From the NCBI GenBank assembly GCA_964575425.1, contig CAZNRD010000003.1:1-64000 (forward strand): 64,000 bases of DNA, read 5' to 3'. This DNA comes from DATEAV01 sp964575425 (lineage in GTDB: Bacteria; Chloroflexota; Anaerolineae; Anaerolineales; E44-bin32). Made by a program: the position numbers and the translations under genes. This document shows, piece by piece, positions 1 through 10,497 of this stretch. Under the pieces are notes generated by a model that made no database searches, was not told where the DNA came from, and saw nothing but the letters and a program-made list of their open reading frames with translations. Numbering within the stretch: the stretch's first letter is position 1; each line of letters begins with the position of its first letter.

Positions 1-145
1 CCGCTGCGCCTTTCGCGCCAGGCCTACTGTCTCACATGTGTCTGAACGCAATCATTTGAGGGACGTCAACATGGGCGGGCCAGTCTTTGCTTGAGACGTC
101 GAGGGAACGGGTGTATGCTGCCTGCTGTCCGCCCCCGGAGGCCCT

Positions 146-751
146 ATGCCCAGGCGCAGACCAAGCCTCGAGTTTCATCCGCTCACCCCGGACCGTTGGC
201 CGGACCTGGCGTCACTCTTCGGCCCGAACGGGGCATACGGCGGATGTTGGTGCATGTGGTGGCGCACCACCCGTGCCGAGTTCCAGCAAGGCCTCGGAGA
301 GGGCAATCGCCGTGCCTTGCACCGTCTGGTCGAGACAGGGCAGGTGCCAGGAATCCTTGCTTACCTCGACGGCCAGCCCGCCGGATGGTGCTCCGTGGCA
401 CCCCGCCAGCACTACGCTGCCCTCGAGCGATCGCGCACCCTCAAGCGCCTGGATAACGCGCCCGTGTGGTCGATCGTCTGCTTCTACGTCGACAGGCGCT
501 TTCGCGGCCAGGGTCTCACCCTGAAGCTGATTCGGGCAGCGCTGGACTATGTGCGCGAACAAGGCGGGCGTGTGGTCGAAGCCTATCCCACCGTGCCAAG
601 AGCCAACCCTCTGCCGCCGACGTCGGCCTACATGGGCCTCCCGGACTTCTTCCGCCGGGCCGGTTTTCTCGAGGTCGCCCGTTCCTCAAAGAGCAAGGTC
701 ACCATGCGGCGCCATCTGAAGCGTGCACGCCAGCCGCCGGCCCAGCGCTGA
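146..751 (+). CDS. GNAT-family N-acetyltransferase
   Basis: A 201-residue protein that probably transfers an acetyl group from acetyl-CoA to an unknown small molecule or protein. The N-terminal part carries the aromatic/cysteine motif CWCMWWR (about residues 34-40), seen in one GNAT subfamily. The acetyl-CoA pyrophosphate-binding signature RGQG lies at about 120-123, after the beta strand SIVCFYVD. The ATG is preceded by CGGAGG at a good distance. The basic C-terminal tail is probably disordered. It stands alone, with a long gap before the next gene. Family assignment is good; the substrate is unknown. Confidence 0.78.
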   Translation: MPRRRPSLEFHPLTPDRWPDLASLFGPNGAYGGCWCMWWRTTRAEFQQGLGEGNRRALHRLVETGQVPGILAYLDGQPAGWCSVAPRQHYAALERSRTLKRLDNAPVWSIVCFYVDRRFRGQGLTLKLIRAALDYVREQGGRVVEAYPTVPRANPLPPTSAYMGLPDFFRRAGFLEVARSSKSKVTMRRHLKRARQPPAQR

Positions 752-1106
752 GCGGCCGCCACGGACTGCTCTCGGCCAGGCGAGACAGCGAGAGCCAATG
801 GCGTGGCCAGGAGACCGCGCCACCCAGCATTTGCGTGCCGCGTCGACAGTCTGCTTGCCACACGCGTAGGTCATCCCTGACGCCCGCAGTCAAAGCGTCA
901 GCGCTCGTGGGTAGGGCACAGGCTCCCCAGTGGGTCCCTGGTTGGCCGGACACAGGTGGGAGATCTTGACTTTGTCCGTTCGTTTCTGCCACAATGCTCG
1001 TCAATTGCCGTCAATAGCGCAAGAACGGGCACTCCACAGGTCGCGCTTGAGCCCGAGAGGCGGCGCCTGACGTGCGATTTCAGTCGGCCGAAGGAGAAAC
1101 GAAGAA
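752..1106. other. Intergenic region with a promoter
   Basis: No credible gene is visible in these 355 bases. The last 140 bases hold a sigma70-like promoter for the downstream amidohydrolase, annotated separately, and a leader of about 100 nt. The short motif GTCAAT is repeated twice in the leader (near 1001-1015). The rest shows no structure I can interpret. Confidence 0.5.
966..995 (+). promoter_or_regulatory. Predicted sigma70 promoter of the amidohydrolase gene
   Basis: The -35 element TTGACT is followed by an 18-base spacer and a -10 element CACAAT. Transcription would start near 1002, giving a leader of about 105 nt before the GTG start codon at 1107. Confidence 0.5.
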
Positions 1107-2156
1107 GTGAATGACTTGCTGCTGCGGGCGTTTGATCCCCAGCCCTGCGCCGAGCTGCGCGAGACCTGCGTCGACCGGCCCCGCTTCCCAGTCATCGACG
1201 CCCACAATCACCTGGGAGAGCAGTTCGGCGGCGGCTGGATCCGCCAGCCTGTCGGTGCCTTGCTCGATGTGCTCGACGAGGCCGGCGTGCGCGTTCTGGT
1301 CGACCTCGACGGCGGATGGGGCGAGTCGATTCTCCAGCAGCACCTCGACCACTTCCGCGCTGCCGCGCCGGATCGCTTCCTCCACTTCGGCGGCATCGAG
1401 TGGGCCCGCTGGCCTGAACTTGGCAACAGGTTCGGGGAGTGGGCAGCGGCCCGCCTGCGCGCGCAGGCGCGGCGCGGTGCCAGCGGGCTCAAGGTCTGGA
1501 AAGGACTAGGACTGCAGGTCCGAGATGAGCAGGGGCAGCTGGTCGCTGTCGATGACATCCGGCTCGAACCGATCTGGGCCACGGCTGCAGAACTGGGCCT
1601 GCCTGTGATCATCCATGTGGCCGACCCGGTGGCCTTCTTCAAACCGATGGATGAGCACAACGAACGCTGGGAGGAATTGCAGGCGCATCCCGAGTGGCAT
1701 TTCCCTTCGCCGCCGCATCCTCCCTTCCGATCTATTGTCGATGCCCTGGCCAGGCTTGTGCTGCGCAACCGGCAGACGACCTTCATCGGCGCTCACGTCG
1801 GCTGCTATGCCGAGAATTTGGCCTGGGTCAGCGATCTGCTCGACCGGGCTCCGAACTTCAACGTCGACATCTCGGCTCGCATCGCCGAACTCGGCCGCCA
1901 GCCCTACACCGCCCGCCGCTTCTTCCTGCGCTATGCAGATCGCATCCTCTTCGGGACTGACATCGCACCCATGGTCCCCGTCTACCGCACCTACTTCCGC
2001 TTCCTGGAGACCGACGACGAGTACTTCCCCTACGAACCATGGAGCCCCCCCAGCCAGGGCCGCTGGGCCATCTACGGCCTTTTCCTGCCCGATGACGTGC
2101 TGGAGAAGGTCTACTTCCGCAACGCGGAGCGCCTCCTGCTGCAGAGATCGGGGTAG
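1107..2156 (+). CDS. Amidohydrolase family 2 protein (TIM-barrel metal-dependent hydrolase)
   Basis: A 349-residue protein of the Amidohydro_2 type, whose members hydrolyse or decarboxylate small carboxylic substrates with one metal ion. The metal-binding HxH is in VIDAHNHLG (H33, H35), a later His is in FIGAHVG (H230), and the catalytic Asp is in LFGTDIAP (D285). There is no signal peptide, so it should be cytosolic. It starts at GTG with AAGGAG ten bases upstream; the ATG four bases later is in another frame. It has its own promoter. Decayed polysaccharide-hydrolase genes follow. The substrate cannot be told. Confidence 0.8.
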   Translation: MNDLLLRAFDPQPCAELRETCVDRPRFPVIDAHNHLGEQFGGGWIRQPVGALLDVLDEAGVRVLVDLDGGWGESILQQHLDHFRAAAPDRFLHFGGIEWARWPELGNRFGEWAAARLRAQARRGASGLKVWKGLGLQVRDEQGQLVAVDDIRLEPIWATAAELGLPVIIHVADPVAFFKPMDEHNERWEELQAHPEWHFPSPPHPPFRSIVDALARLVLRNRQTTFIGAHVGCYAENLAWVSDLLDRAPNFNVDISARIAELGRQPYTARRFFLRYADRILFGTDIAPMVPVYRTYFRFLETDDEYFPYEPWSPPSQGRWAIYGLFLPDDVLEKVYFRNAERLLLQRSG

Positions 2157-2189
2157 TCTTTCGTCTAGTTCGATGTCACCGAACAACCG

Positions 2190-2593
2190 CGCGCCCGCCG
2201 CCCGAGCTCCGGTGTCTTGCGGCAGAACGCGGAGGAACTGGGGTCCTCTTCCCGCAGTTCATGCAAACCGTAACCGGAATTGGTGTGGAGTGCCTGTACT
2301 CCGGGTATCCGCGCGATCACGAGCCCAGCCCGCGCGAGTGGACAGCCGAGCATGAGGCCGTCCTCGACCAGAGGGTGGCCGCCGGGAAACGTGTGCTGAC
2401 CATCGCCTGTACCACACACCGGGAGCAGACAACCAATGCCCATGCTCGCGCCCTGGCGCGGAGCTACGTCCCCTGCATCGCCGAGCGCCCCCTGGGGCGT
2501 CTGCGCTCAATCCCCGGCTTCGAACCCGACAAAGACCCGGCCAGTGAGACCCGCCCCGACCGATGCTGCGATTCACACACTCAGATAGGGTAA
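2190..2593 (+). pseudogene. Remnant of a TM1410/MJ1477-type (GH114-like) glycosidase
   Basis: The reading frame from 2216 to 2593 encodes GIGVECLYSGYP, then AGKRVLTIACT and SYVPCIAERPLGRL, which fits the C-terminal third of the endo-alpha-1,4-polygalactosaminidase-like family related to TM1410 (family pattern DGIGxExLYYG, AGKxVLxVDY, GFxPYVA). Just upstream, in another frame, the bases encode LRQNAEELG, matching the family strand that precedes it (PQNxEEL). The gene therefore seems to have lost its N-terminal two thirds and to carry a frameshift near 2240. I infer a decayed gene. Family recognition is from memory of conserved patterns. Confidence 0.5.
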
Positions 2594-2692
2594 ACTACTG
2601 AAATCTCCCAACCGCAGACAATGCCTTTCCCCCGCCTGACTCACACAGACGGGCACCTCCCATCACCTGACTGAGGGTCCTCCTGGCCTGAA

Positions 2693-3220
2693 ATGCGACA
2701 CAGCACTTGCCATCCGTTCCTTCTCGCGATTCTACTTCCCGCGTGCGCGTACTCTCCAGAGTTGGCTCCTGTGCCTCAACCCACGCCTCCGTCGCCGGCT
2801 GCCTCGTGGTGGCATCCCGGCCCTGGCCTCACCTGGCAGTGGCAGATCGGTGACAGCGACCTCGACAGTCACGGGAATCCCACGGGCTTCCCCTTGACCT
2901 ACGCCGATCAACTTGCCTATGCTCGCTGGCTGGCCGACGAAGCCCACGCCCGCGGCCTGGCCATCGGCCTGAAGAACGCGCCCGACATGGCAGCCGACGC
3001 CGTAGAGGTCTTCGATTCCGCAATAACCGAAGATGCCTTCTACTACGGCTGGATAGGGGAGATGCTTCCCTTCATCGAAAACGAGAAGACCGTCTTCGCG
3101 GCCGAACACATGGATACCGGTGTAGACTTCGCCACAGCCTGCGCCTGAGGCCGCGCCCACAACGTGGCCTTCATCCTGAAGAACCACAGCCTGGATGCCT
3201 GGCTCCAGGCCTGCCCCTGA
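2693..3220 (+). pseudogene. Broken GH114 endo-alpha-1,4-polygalactosaminidase lipoprotein
   Basis: The open part (to 3148) starts with a lipoprotein-like signal (MRHSTCHPFLLAILLPACAY). It continues with the GH114 N-terminal strand WWHPGPGLTWQWQIG and jumps directly to DSHGNPTGFPLTYADQLAY, which in the family lies about 100 residues later; the middle of the barrel with its catalytic acid is gone. A TGA at 3146 stops translation, but the same frame goes on with NVAFILKNHSLDAWLQACP, the normal family C-terminus, and ends at 3218-3220. So there is an in-frame internal deletion plus a nonsense codon. A secreted galactosaminoglycan hydrolase was probably once encoded here. Confidence 0.72.
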
Positions 3221-3267
3221 GAGATGAAGGTGGGGGATCCATCCATGTGAAAGGAGTGCCCTTTTCG

Positions 3268-4584
3268 GTGAGAGACCGCGCCCTGCACCGACTGGATGAG
3301 TTCTTCAGCCTGCCGCCGAGATCCACAACCGAGCCCCAGGCCGCCCAGCACTTCCGCCGGAATTTCCTCGTCAATGCCGGCGACGGCGTGTTCTGGCTCT
3401 TTGGCGAGAGCTTCGTCTCCATCCAGGCCACCTTACCCGTATTCGCCAGCCGGTTGACAACTTCACCCCTGGTGATCGGTCTGATTCCTGCTCTGAGCGA
3501 TGCAGGCTGGTACCTTCCGCAGCTGTTCCTGGCTCCCTATGTGGAACGTCTGAGACGGAAGCTGCCTGTCGTGGCCGTGCTGGGAGCGCTGGAGCGCCTG
3601 CCCTACTTGGGGCTGGCACTGGCAGCCCTTTGGCTCTCCTCCCTCCCTCGCTCCCAAGCCGTGGCCATCTTCCTCTTGATCATGGCCTGGAGAGCCTTAG
3701 CCAGCGGCCTGGTTGCCGTGCCATGGCAGGAGCTGATTGCCTCCGTCATCCCTGTCTCCCACCGAGGCCGCTTCTTCGGAGTCACCCATTGGGCCGGCCG
3801 GCTCCTGGGGGTCGCTGGCGCCGCCCTCGCAGCACTCATCCTCAAAGAGGTCCCTTACCCGCAGAACTACGCGCTGTGCTTTTTCATCGCGTTCACCTCC
3901 ATGAGCCTCTCCTATCTTCTGATTCTCCTGACCGTCGAACCTGGTCCTCCAGGCGAGGGAGGGTTCCCGGGCAGCTACACTCAGCGTTTGCGCTCCATCC
4001 TGCGGAAGGACGCAAATTTCCGCACCTACCTGGTGAGCCGATGGTTCGCGTACTTCGGCGGGATGGCCTATGGATTTGTGGCGGTGTATGCTGTGCATCG
4101 CTTCTCGCTGCCCGATGCACAGGCAGGTGTCTTCACCGCCATCCTCTTCGCCAGCGGGGTGGTGGCTTATCCTTTCTGGGGAGCGCTGGGGGACCGGTTG
4201 GGACATAAGCGGGTCCTTGAGGGCGCCAGCCTCCTGTGGATTCTGGCCCTGGTAATCGCTTTGCTCGCCCCAGGGGTCGCCGCCTTCTACCTCGTCTTCG
4301 CCGTTATGGGCTTTGGAACTTCCGGGGCAACCATCGGCGACCTGAGCATTGCCATGGAGTTCGGCCCCGTGGAGGAACGGCCAACCTACATCGGGCTTGC
4401 CAGGACTGCGATGGGGCCTGCCGCCCTGATCACTCCGATCGTCGGCGGCGTGATCCTGATGCAGACCTCTTTCCCGGTTCTGCTCCTGACTTCCCTGGTC
4501 TTCGCTCTCACCGGCCTGCTGCTGCTCCGGGGCAGCGTCCACGAACCTCGACATCTGAGTCGCGGATTGGGTCCGACCAAATGA
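3268..4584 (+). CDS. MFS transporter
   Basis: A 438-residue integral membrane protein with about 12 hydrophobic segments and the usual MFS two-bundle layout; the cytoplasmic loop after TM2 reads YVERLRRKLP and the one between TM8 and TM9 reads GDRLGHKR, the typical MFS motif A. GTG 3268 is the likely start because AAGGAG ends 11 bases before it; an in-frame GTG at 3247 lies upstream of that ribosome site and would add seven residues. The next gene, a GH4 galactosidase, starts 87 bases downstream on the same strand, so a sugar or glycoside substrate is plausible, but nothing in the sequence proves it. Confidence 0.8.
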   Translation: MRDRALHRLDEFFSLPPRSTTEPQAAQHFRRNFLVNAGDGVFWLFGESFVSIQATLPVFASRLTTSPLVIGLIPALSDAGWYLPQLFLAPYVERLRRKLPVVAVLGALERLPYLGLALAALWLSSLPRSQAVAIFLLIMAWRALASGLVAVPWQELIASVIPVSHRGRFFGVTHWAGRLLGVAGAALAALILKEVPYPQNYALCFFIAFTSMSLSYLLILLTVEPGPPGEGGFPGSYTQRLRSILRKDANFRTYLVSRWFAYFGGMAYGFVAVYAVHRFSLPDAQAGVFTAILFASGVVAYPFWGALGDRLGHKRVLEGASLLWILALVIALLAPGVAAFYLVFAVMGFGTSGATIGDLSIAMEFGPVEERPTYIGLARTAMGPAALITPIVGGVILMQTSFPVLLLTSLVFALTGLLLLRGSVHEPRHLSRGLGPTK

Positions 4585-4671
4585 CCGTCCTCGAAGGAGC
4601 TGCTCGAAATCGCCGCCCTAAGCATTGCCTGCTCGCGCCCGCAAGCAGCGTCACTCAACGGGAGGATCAGC

Positions 4672-5976
4672 ATGACTAAGATCGCCATCATCGGTGCCGG
4701 AAGCGCCATGTTTGCTACCGAGCTCATGACCGATTTCCTGCTTACGTCCGCCATTCCCCGGGGCACGTTTGCCCTGGTCGACATCGACCCTGCACGCCTT
4801 GAGCTGGCGCACCAGATGGCCGAGCTCTTGATTCGGCGCACCGGCCGCCCCTGGTCGGTGGAAGCCTCCACCGACCGCAAGCAGGTCCTGCGCGGCTGCG
4901 ACTTCGTTATCAACACGATCGAGGTGGCGGGCCTCGCCAACGTCCGCCACGACTACGACATTCCCCTTAAGTACGGCGTCGACCAGTGTATCGGCGACAC
5001 CATCGGCCCCGGCGGCATCTTCAAGGCCCTGCGCACCCTGCCAGCATGGCTCGAAATCCTGGCCGACGTCGAGGAGCTTGCGCCGGGCGCCACCATCCTC
5101 AACTACGCCAACCCCATGTCCATCACCGTCCTGGTCGGCCTGCGCGCTTCGCGCCTGCCTGTCATTGGCCTGTGCCACTCCGTGCAGAACACAGTCGGAC
5201 AGCTTGCCGAGTATCTGGACGTTCCCAAGGAAGAGATCCACTACCGCGCCGCCGGCATCAATCACCTGTCATGGTTCCTCGAACTTTCGCGTGCCGGCGA
5301 AGACCTGTACCCTCGGTTGCGGGAACGCGGCCGGCTGCCGCAGGTTTATGAGCAGGACCCCGCCCGCTTCGAGGCCATGTTCCATCTGGGCTACTTCGTC
5401 ACCGAGTCCAGCGGCCACTTCTCGGAATACGTCCCCTACTTCCGCAAGCGCCCGGACCTGGTGAAGCGCTATACCCGCGATGGCTATCGCGGCGAGTCCG
5501 GCTTCTACGCCAACAACTGGCCCCAGTGGCGTCAGTTCTACGACGACCAGTGCCGCCTCATCCTGCAGGGTCAGGAGATGCCGCTTCAGCGGGGACCCGA
5601 GTTCGCCTCCTACATCGCGGAAGCGATGCTGACCGACGTGCCGGCGCGCATCCACGGAAACGTGCTCAACGGCGGGCTGATCGACAACCTGCCGCACGAC
5701 GGCGTGGTCGAGGTGCCCTGCCTGGTCGACCGCGGCGGCGTCCAACCCACGCATTTCGGGCCTCTCCCCACGCAGCTCGCCGCTCTGTGCCAGCAACACA
5801 TGGCTGTCCACGATCTGGTCGCCCGCGGCGTGCTTGAGGAGGATCGCGAAGCCGCTGTGCGTGCCCTGATGCTCGATCCGCTCACCGCCGCGGTCTGCTC
5901 CCTCGAGGAAATCCGCTCGCTCTTCGACGAGATGGTCGAGGCGGAGCGAGAGCACCTTCCGCCTTGGGTCTGGTAG
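4672..5976 (+). CDS. GH4 alpha-galactosidase-like glycosidase
   Basis: A 434-residue glycoside hydrolase family 4 enzyme, which cleaves the glycosidic bond by NAD-dependent oxidation/elimination with a divalent metal. The N-terminal Rossmann motif IAIIGAGSAMF (residues 4-14) binds NAD. The metal-binding cysteine motif is CHSV (168-171); within GH4 this variant is associated with alpha-galactosidases, whereas alpha-glucosidases carry CHG and phospho-glucosidases CD/CN. The Asn motif NYANPMS sits just before it, and INHLSWF follows. There is no signal peptide. It is first in a three-gene operon with a sugar kinase (6 bp gap) and a GatZ-like protein. Preceded by GGGAGGA. Confidence 0.87.
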   Translation: MTKIAIIGAGSAMFATELMTDFLLTSAIPRGTFALVDIDPARLELAHQMAELLIRRTGRPWSVEASTDRKQVLRGCDFVINTIEVAGLANVRHDYDIPLKYGVDQCIGDTIGPGGIFKALRTLPAWLEILADVEELAPGATILNYANPMSITVLVGLRASRLPVIGLCHSVQNTVGQLAEYLDVPKEEIHYRAAGINHLSWFLELSRAGEDLYPRLRERGRLPQVYEQDPARFEAMFHLGYFVTESSGHFSEYVPYFRKRPDLVKRYTRDGYRGESGFYANNWPQWRQFYDDQCRLILQGQEMPLQRGPEFASYIAEAMLTDVPARIHGNVLNGGLIDNLPHDGVVEVPCLVDRGGVQPTHFGPLPTQLAALCQQHMAVHDLVARGVLEEDREAAVRALMLDPLTAAVCSLEEIRSLFDEMVEAEREHLPPWVW

Positions 5977-5982
5977 GTACGC

Positions 5983-6925
5983 ATGACACGCAACTCCACG
6001 GCTGACTTCGATATCCTCGTCGTCGGAGAGATCAACCCCGACTTGATCCTCTCCGATCCATTGCTCGAGCCGCGCTTTGGCCAAGCCGAGACCCTGGTCC
6101 GGCACGCGGAACTCACCATCGGCTCATCCTCGGCCATCTTCGCCTGCGGCGCCGCCCGACTGGGCATGCGCGTGGCCTTCGTCGGCGTGGTCGGCAACGA
6201 CGAGTTCGGCCGCTTCATGCGTCGGGCCCTGGCAGACGCTGGCGTCGATGTCACGCCCATCATCGTCGACGCCTGCCAGCGAACTGGTCTGAGCGTCATC
6301 CTCTCTCGCGGCCTCGACCGAGCCATCCTCACCTTCCCCGGCGCCATCGGCGCCCTGCGGGCAGAGCAGGTCCCGCTCACGCTGCTGTGCCGCGCTCGGC
6401 ATCTCCACGTGGCCTCCTACTTTCTCCAGACATCCCTTCAGCCGGGCCTTGCCGGCCTGTTCCAGCAGGCACACGAGATCGGCCTCACAACCTCCCTCGA
6501 CACCAACTGGGACCCGCAGGAGACCTGGACCGGCCTCGACGAGATACTGCCCCTGACCGACATCTTCCTGCCCAATCGCGCTGAGGCGCTGGCTATCACC
6601 CACACCACTGACCTCGACGCGGCAGTAGCAAACCTGAGCAGCAAGGTCAGGACCGGTGCCGTCAAGTTGGGCGCCGCGGGTGCACTCGCCTGGCACGCCG
6701 ATCAACGCGTGCACGCCCCGGCGGTACCAGTAGACGTGGTGGACACGGTTGGGGCCGGAGATTCCTTCGACGCAGGGTTCGTCTGCGGTATCCTCAGCGG
6801 CTGGGACCTCAGCCGCTGCCTGGAGCTCGCAGTCGCCTGTGGGTCCCTCTCAGCGCGTGCCGCCGGAGGCATTTCCGCTCAGCCAACCTTGTCCGAGGCA
6901 ATGCGCTACCTCAGTGAGGACACGC

Positions 6926-6942
<17 letters not shown>
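5983..6942 (+). CDS. PfkB-family sugar kinase
   Basis: A 319-residue ribokinase/PfkB-family kinase that phosphorylates a sugar or nucleoside with ATP. The N-terminal substrate-binding strand is DILVVGEINPDLIL and the C-terminal PfkB signature DTVGAGDSFDAGF carries the anion hole and catalytic base (D260). It lies 6 bp after the galactosidase gene and its last 17 bases overlap the start of the GatZ-like gene, so the three proteins should be made together. The context suggests a sugar derived from galactosides, or its keto form (fructose, tagatose), as substrate; that is inference. Confidence 0.87.
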
Positions 6943-8164
<1,222 letters not shown>

Positions 8165-8246
8165 GTATTCGCCCGGAAACTTCCAGCCTGCCCGCGCACC
8201 GACCCCAAGAACCACTCCCCTGCCGCCCTGAACCGCCGGCCCTCGC

Positions 8247-8275
8247 CTGACAATCCCCCGTGGGTGCGGTACACT
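8247..8275 (+). promoter_or_regulatory. Predicted sigma70 promoter of the second MFS gene
   Basis: CTGACA, a 17-base spacer and TACACT make a good sigma70 match. Transcription would start near 8282, about 84 nt before the chosen ATG. This separates the MFS gene from the galactosidase operon. Confidence 0.55.
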
Positions 8276-8365
8276 GGCCCGATATCGTGGCCTGGCCTTC
8301 ATCGCCCGCAAGCCGCTACTTGGCGGCTGCCGGCCCTGACCACGATTAGGAGACTTCGTCTGCAA

Positions 8366-9514
8366 ATGCCATCCATGTGGCGGGCCTCCGCCTTCTATCT
8401 TCTCTTCTTCGCCGCCCTGGGCGCGGTGTATCCATTTCTCACGCTCTTCTACCAGCAGTCGGGTATGACCCCACAGCAGATTGGCGTCCTGGCCGCACTG
8501 CTGCCCCTGGTGACGATGATCGCCGGCCCGCTGTGGGGGCTATTCGCCGATTGGTTCCACCTGCACCGCAGCCTTCTTCCCCTGGCAATGCTGGCTACGC
8601 TTCCCTGCATGGTCTTTCTCTGGCATGCGCGCTCCTTCACCGCGCTCGTCACTTCGGTCTCCGCCTTCGCTTTCTTCCTGGCACCGATCGGTCCCCTGGC
8701 CGACAGTTCCGTCATCCAGTTGCTCAAGGACCAACGCTACAGGTACGGCCATTTTCGCCTGTGGGGCTCTGTAGGTTACGGGCTTGTCGCCTGGATTGGC
8801 GGGGAAGTGATGGAGGCCTTCGGCAAGGGCGCGGCGTTTGTCCTCGCGCTTTCCCTGATGCTGATCGGAGCCATTCTGACTCGCAGTCTGGTGGTGCCTC
8901 GCCCACGCCCCAGCCAGTCCCTGTGGCCAAGCCTGCGCCGCCTGGCCACCGACGCGCGCTGGATGAGCTTCCTCGTCGCCGGCTTCCTGAGCGGCATTGG
9001 CATCGCCGTGCTGAACAACTACTTGGTGCTCTACCTCAAGTCCCTCGGCGCTTCTGAAGGACTGCTGGGTTTCCTGGTCGGCGCCGCCGCCCTCAGCGAG
9101 CTGCCCTTCTTCTGGCTCTCGGCCAGCCTGATGCGGAGATGGACGCCGCGGGTGTTGCTCATCATCTCATACGCGTTGCTTGCCCTGCGCTGCATCCTCA
9201 CTTCGCTCCTGCGCCGGCCGGGCGCAGCCCTGGCGGTGCAGCTCCTCAACGGCCCTACTTTCTCCGCCGGCTGGGCGGCCGGCGTCACCTTTGCCAGCGA
9301 GACCGCACCCCCGGAGCTGGGAGCCACCGCACAATCCGCCTTTGGGGCAACTCAACTGGGACTCGCCGGCACTGTAGGTGGCCTCCTCGGCGGCCACCTC
9401 TACGGCACGCTCGGGGCCCCCATGTTGTTCTTCCTCGCTGGCCTCGTCGTCCTGAGCGGCCTGGTCGTCTTCACCGCCGGCACAGCACGCGCCCCCAGGC
9501 CTGTCCGGGCGTGA
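8366..9514 (+). CDS. MFS transporter (nucleoside/sugar-proton symporter-like)
   Basis: A 382-residue membrane protein with 12 predicted hydrophobic helices, of the MFS_1-like group that includes sugar and nucleoside symporters (N-terminus FYLLFFAALGAVYPFLTLFY; Pro/Gly-rich first helix; GPLWGLFAD loop after TM2; RYGHFRLWGSVGYG at TM4). ATG 8366 is chosen because the first helix starts right after it and TAGGAG lies upstream; an upstream GTG would add a non-hydrophobic stretch that overlaps the promoter. It is monocistronic and meets the envelope operon tail to tail. The substrate is unknown. Confidence 0.82.
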   Translation: MPSMWRASAFYLLFFAALGAVYPFLTLFYQQSGMTPQQIGVLAALLPLVTMIAGPLWGLFADWFHLHRSLLPLAMLATLPCMVFLWHARSFTALVTSVSAFAFFLAPIGPLADSSVIQLLKDQRYRYGHFRLWGSVGYGLVAWIGGEVMEAFGKGAAFVLALSLMLIGAILTRSLVVPRPRPSQSLWPSLRRLATDARWMSFLVAGFLSGIGIAVLNNYLVLYLKSLGASEGLLGFLVGAAALSELPFFWLSASLMRRWTPRVLLIISYALLALRCILTSLLRRPGAALAVQLLNGPTFSAGWAAGVTFASETAPPELGATAQSAFGATQLGLAGTVGGLLGGHLYGTLGAPMLFFLAGLVVLSGLVVFTAGTARAPRPVRA

Positions 9515-9538
9515 TACCTCCCGACCCAAGCGCGAGCA

Positions 9539-9559
9539 AGGCCGGCGGCGCGCCGGCCT
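9539..9559. terminator. Hairpin between convergent genes
   Basis: AGGCCGGCG, a 3-nt loop and CGCCGGCCT form a perfect 9-bp stem between the end of the MFS gene and the end of the minus-strand operon. There is no clear U-tract, so termination may be weak or factor-assisted. Confidence 0.45.
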
Positions 9560-9585
9560 CGCCATCCGTCATCAATCAGCCTCGC

Positions 9586-10494
9586 TCACGGCTGCCACTC
9601 CACAACGATGCGACCCACTCCGCCGTCGATCTCGATGTCCGCCCGATGCTGAGCCGTCGTAAAGTCCGGCGACAGGTACACCTTGTCCTGGCGGACGAAA
9701 TCGGATGGCACCGACACTTGCCCAAGTCCTCCATCGACCTGCATACGCACTGCCATCGACCGCGGCACCCGCAGCACCATCTCTCCCACGCCCGCCTCGA
9801 CCGCCACTCGAACCCTCCCCTGCGCCGGCAGCACCGCCACCACCTGACCAACGCCGCTGTCGATTTCCAGGTCAGTCACCAGGAGCCCGCTCAGGTCCAA
9901 CCTCGTTTCACCCACTCCACTGTGCAGCGTCAGCGCCAGCGGGATGCTGCTGTTGAGGTGCAGCGTCCACTCCCGCCGCTCGCCCATTCCACCACCGAGC
10001 CACGCGGTCCCGCTGTCTTCGCTGCCGATCCGATAGTGGGCCACGCCATCAGCAACTCGCCCCTCACTGACCAGCCTCTGGCCGCGGGCCAGCACCACCC
10101 TGCCCTCCACCAGCTGCCCCACGCCCGCGCCGGCACCAACCGTCAGCCGCCCAACTCCGAACTCGACCTCAACTTCGCCGCGCTCGGCACCGGCGAGCGG
10201 CTGAGAGATCGATTCGGTCGACCCGCCAGCGCCAGCTGCCGGGAGGCGGAAGAGGTAGATCGCCCCCACCAGCAAAGCAACGACCAGCAACGCCGCCAGC
10301 AGCGAGCCCCAGACCGAGCGTCGGCCGATCAGCAGCTCCAGCCCGAAGCCGATGATGAGAACGGGCCACAGGCGCAGGATCATCTCCCACACCGACCAAT
10401 CCAGCATGCCCAGGTTGTTGAGAAGGAGCACCACACCCAGGCCTACCAGCACGAGCGGCCACACCAGGCTTCCGACTCTCCTCGGGCCTTCCAT
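9586..10494 (-). CDS. LiaF/toast-rack-like membrane protein
   Basis: A 302-residue protein with three N-terminal hydrophobic segments (LVWPLVLVGLGVVLLLNNLG; a second ending in GFGLELLIGR; a third, LLAALLVVALLVGAIYLF) followed by a roughly 200-residue soluble beta-rich domain built from repeats of the type GVGxVxVxxP. This is the layout of LiaF/DUF2154 cell-wall-stress proteins, whose soluble domain senses or scaffolds envelope signalling. The start lies 3 bp after the pspC-like gene. It is the last gene of a five-gene operon. It resembles the protein encoded at 11677-12483 in layout. The function in this organism is not known. Confidence 0.72.
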   Translation of the reverse strand: MEGPRRVGSLVWPLVLVGLGVVLLLNNLGMLDWSVWEMILRLWPVLIIGFGLELLIGRRSVWGSLLAALLVVALLVGAIYLFRLPAAGAGGSTESISQPLAGAERGEVEVEFGVGRLTVGAGAGVGQLVEGRVVLARGQRLVSEGRVADGVAHYRIGSEDSGTAWLGGGMGERREWTLHLNSSIPLALTLHSGVGETRLDLSGLLVTDLEIDSGVGQVVAVLPAQGRVRVAVEAGVGEMVLRVPRSMAVRMQVDGGLGQVSVPSDFVRQDKVYLSPDFTTAQHRADIEIDGGVGRIVVEWQP

Positions 10495-10497
10495 CCG

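Noticed and set aside
2165..2443. Open frames on the minus strand in the GH114 remnant region
   Set aside because: No start sites or recognised motifs; the plus-strand family match explains the region better.
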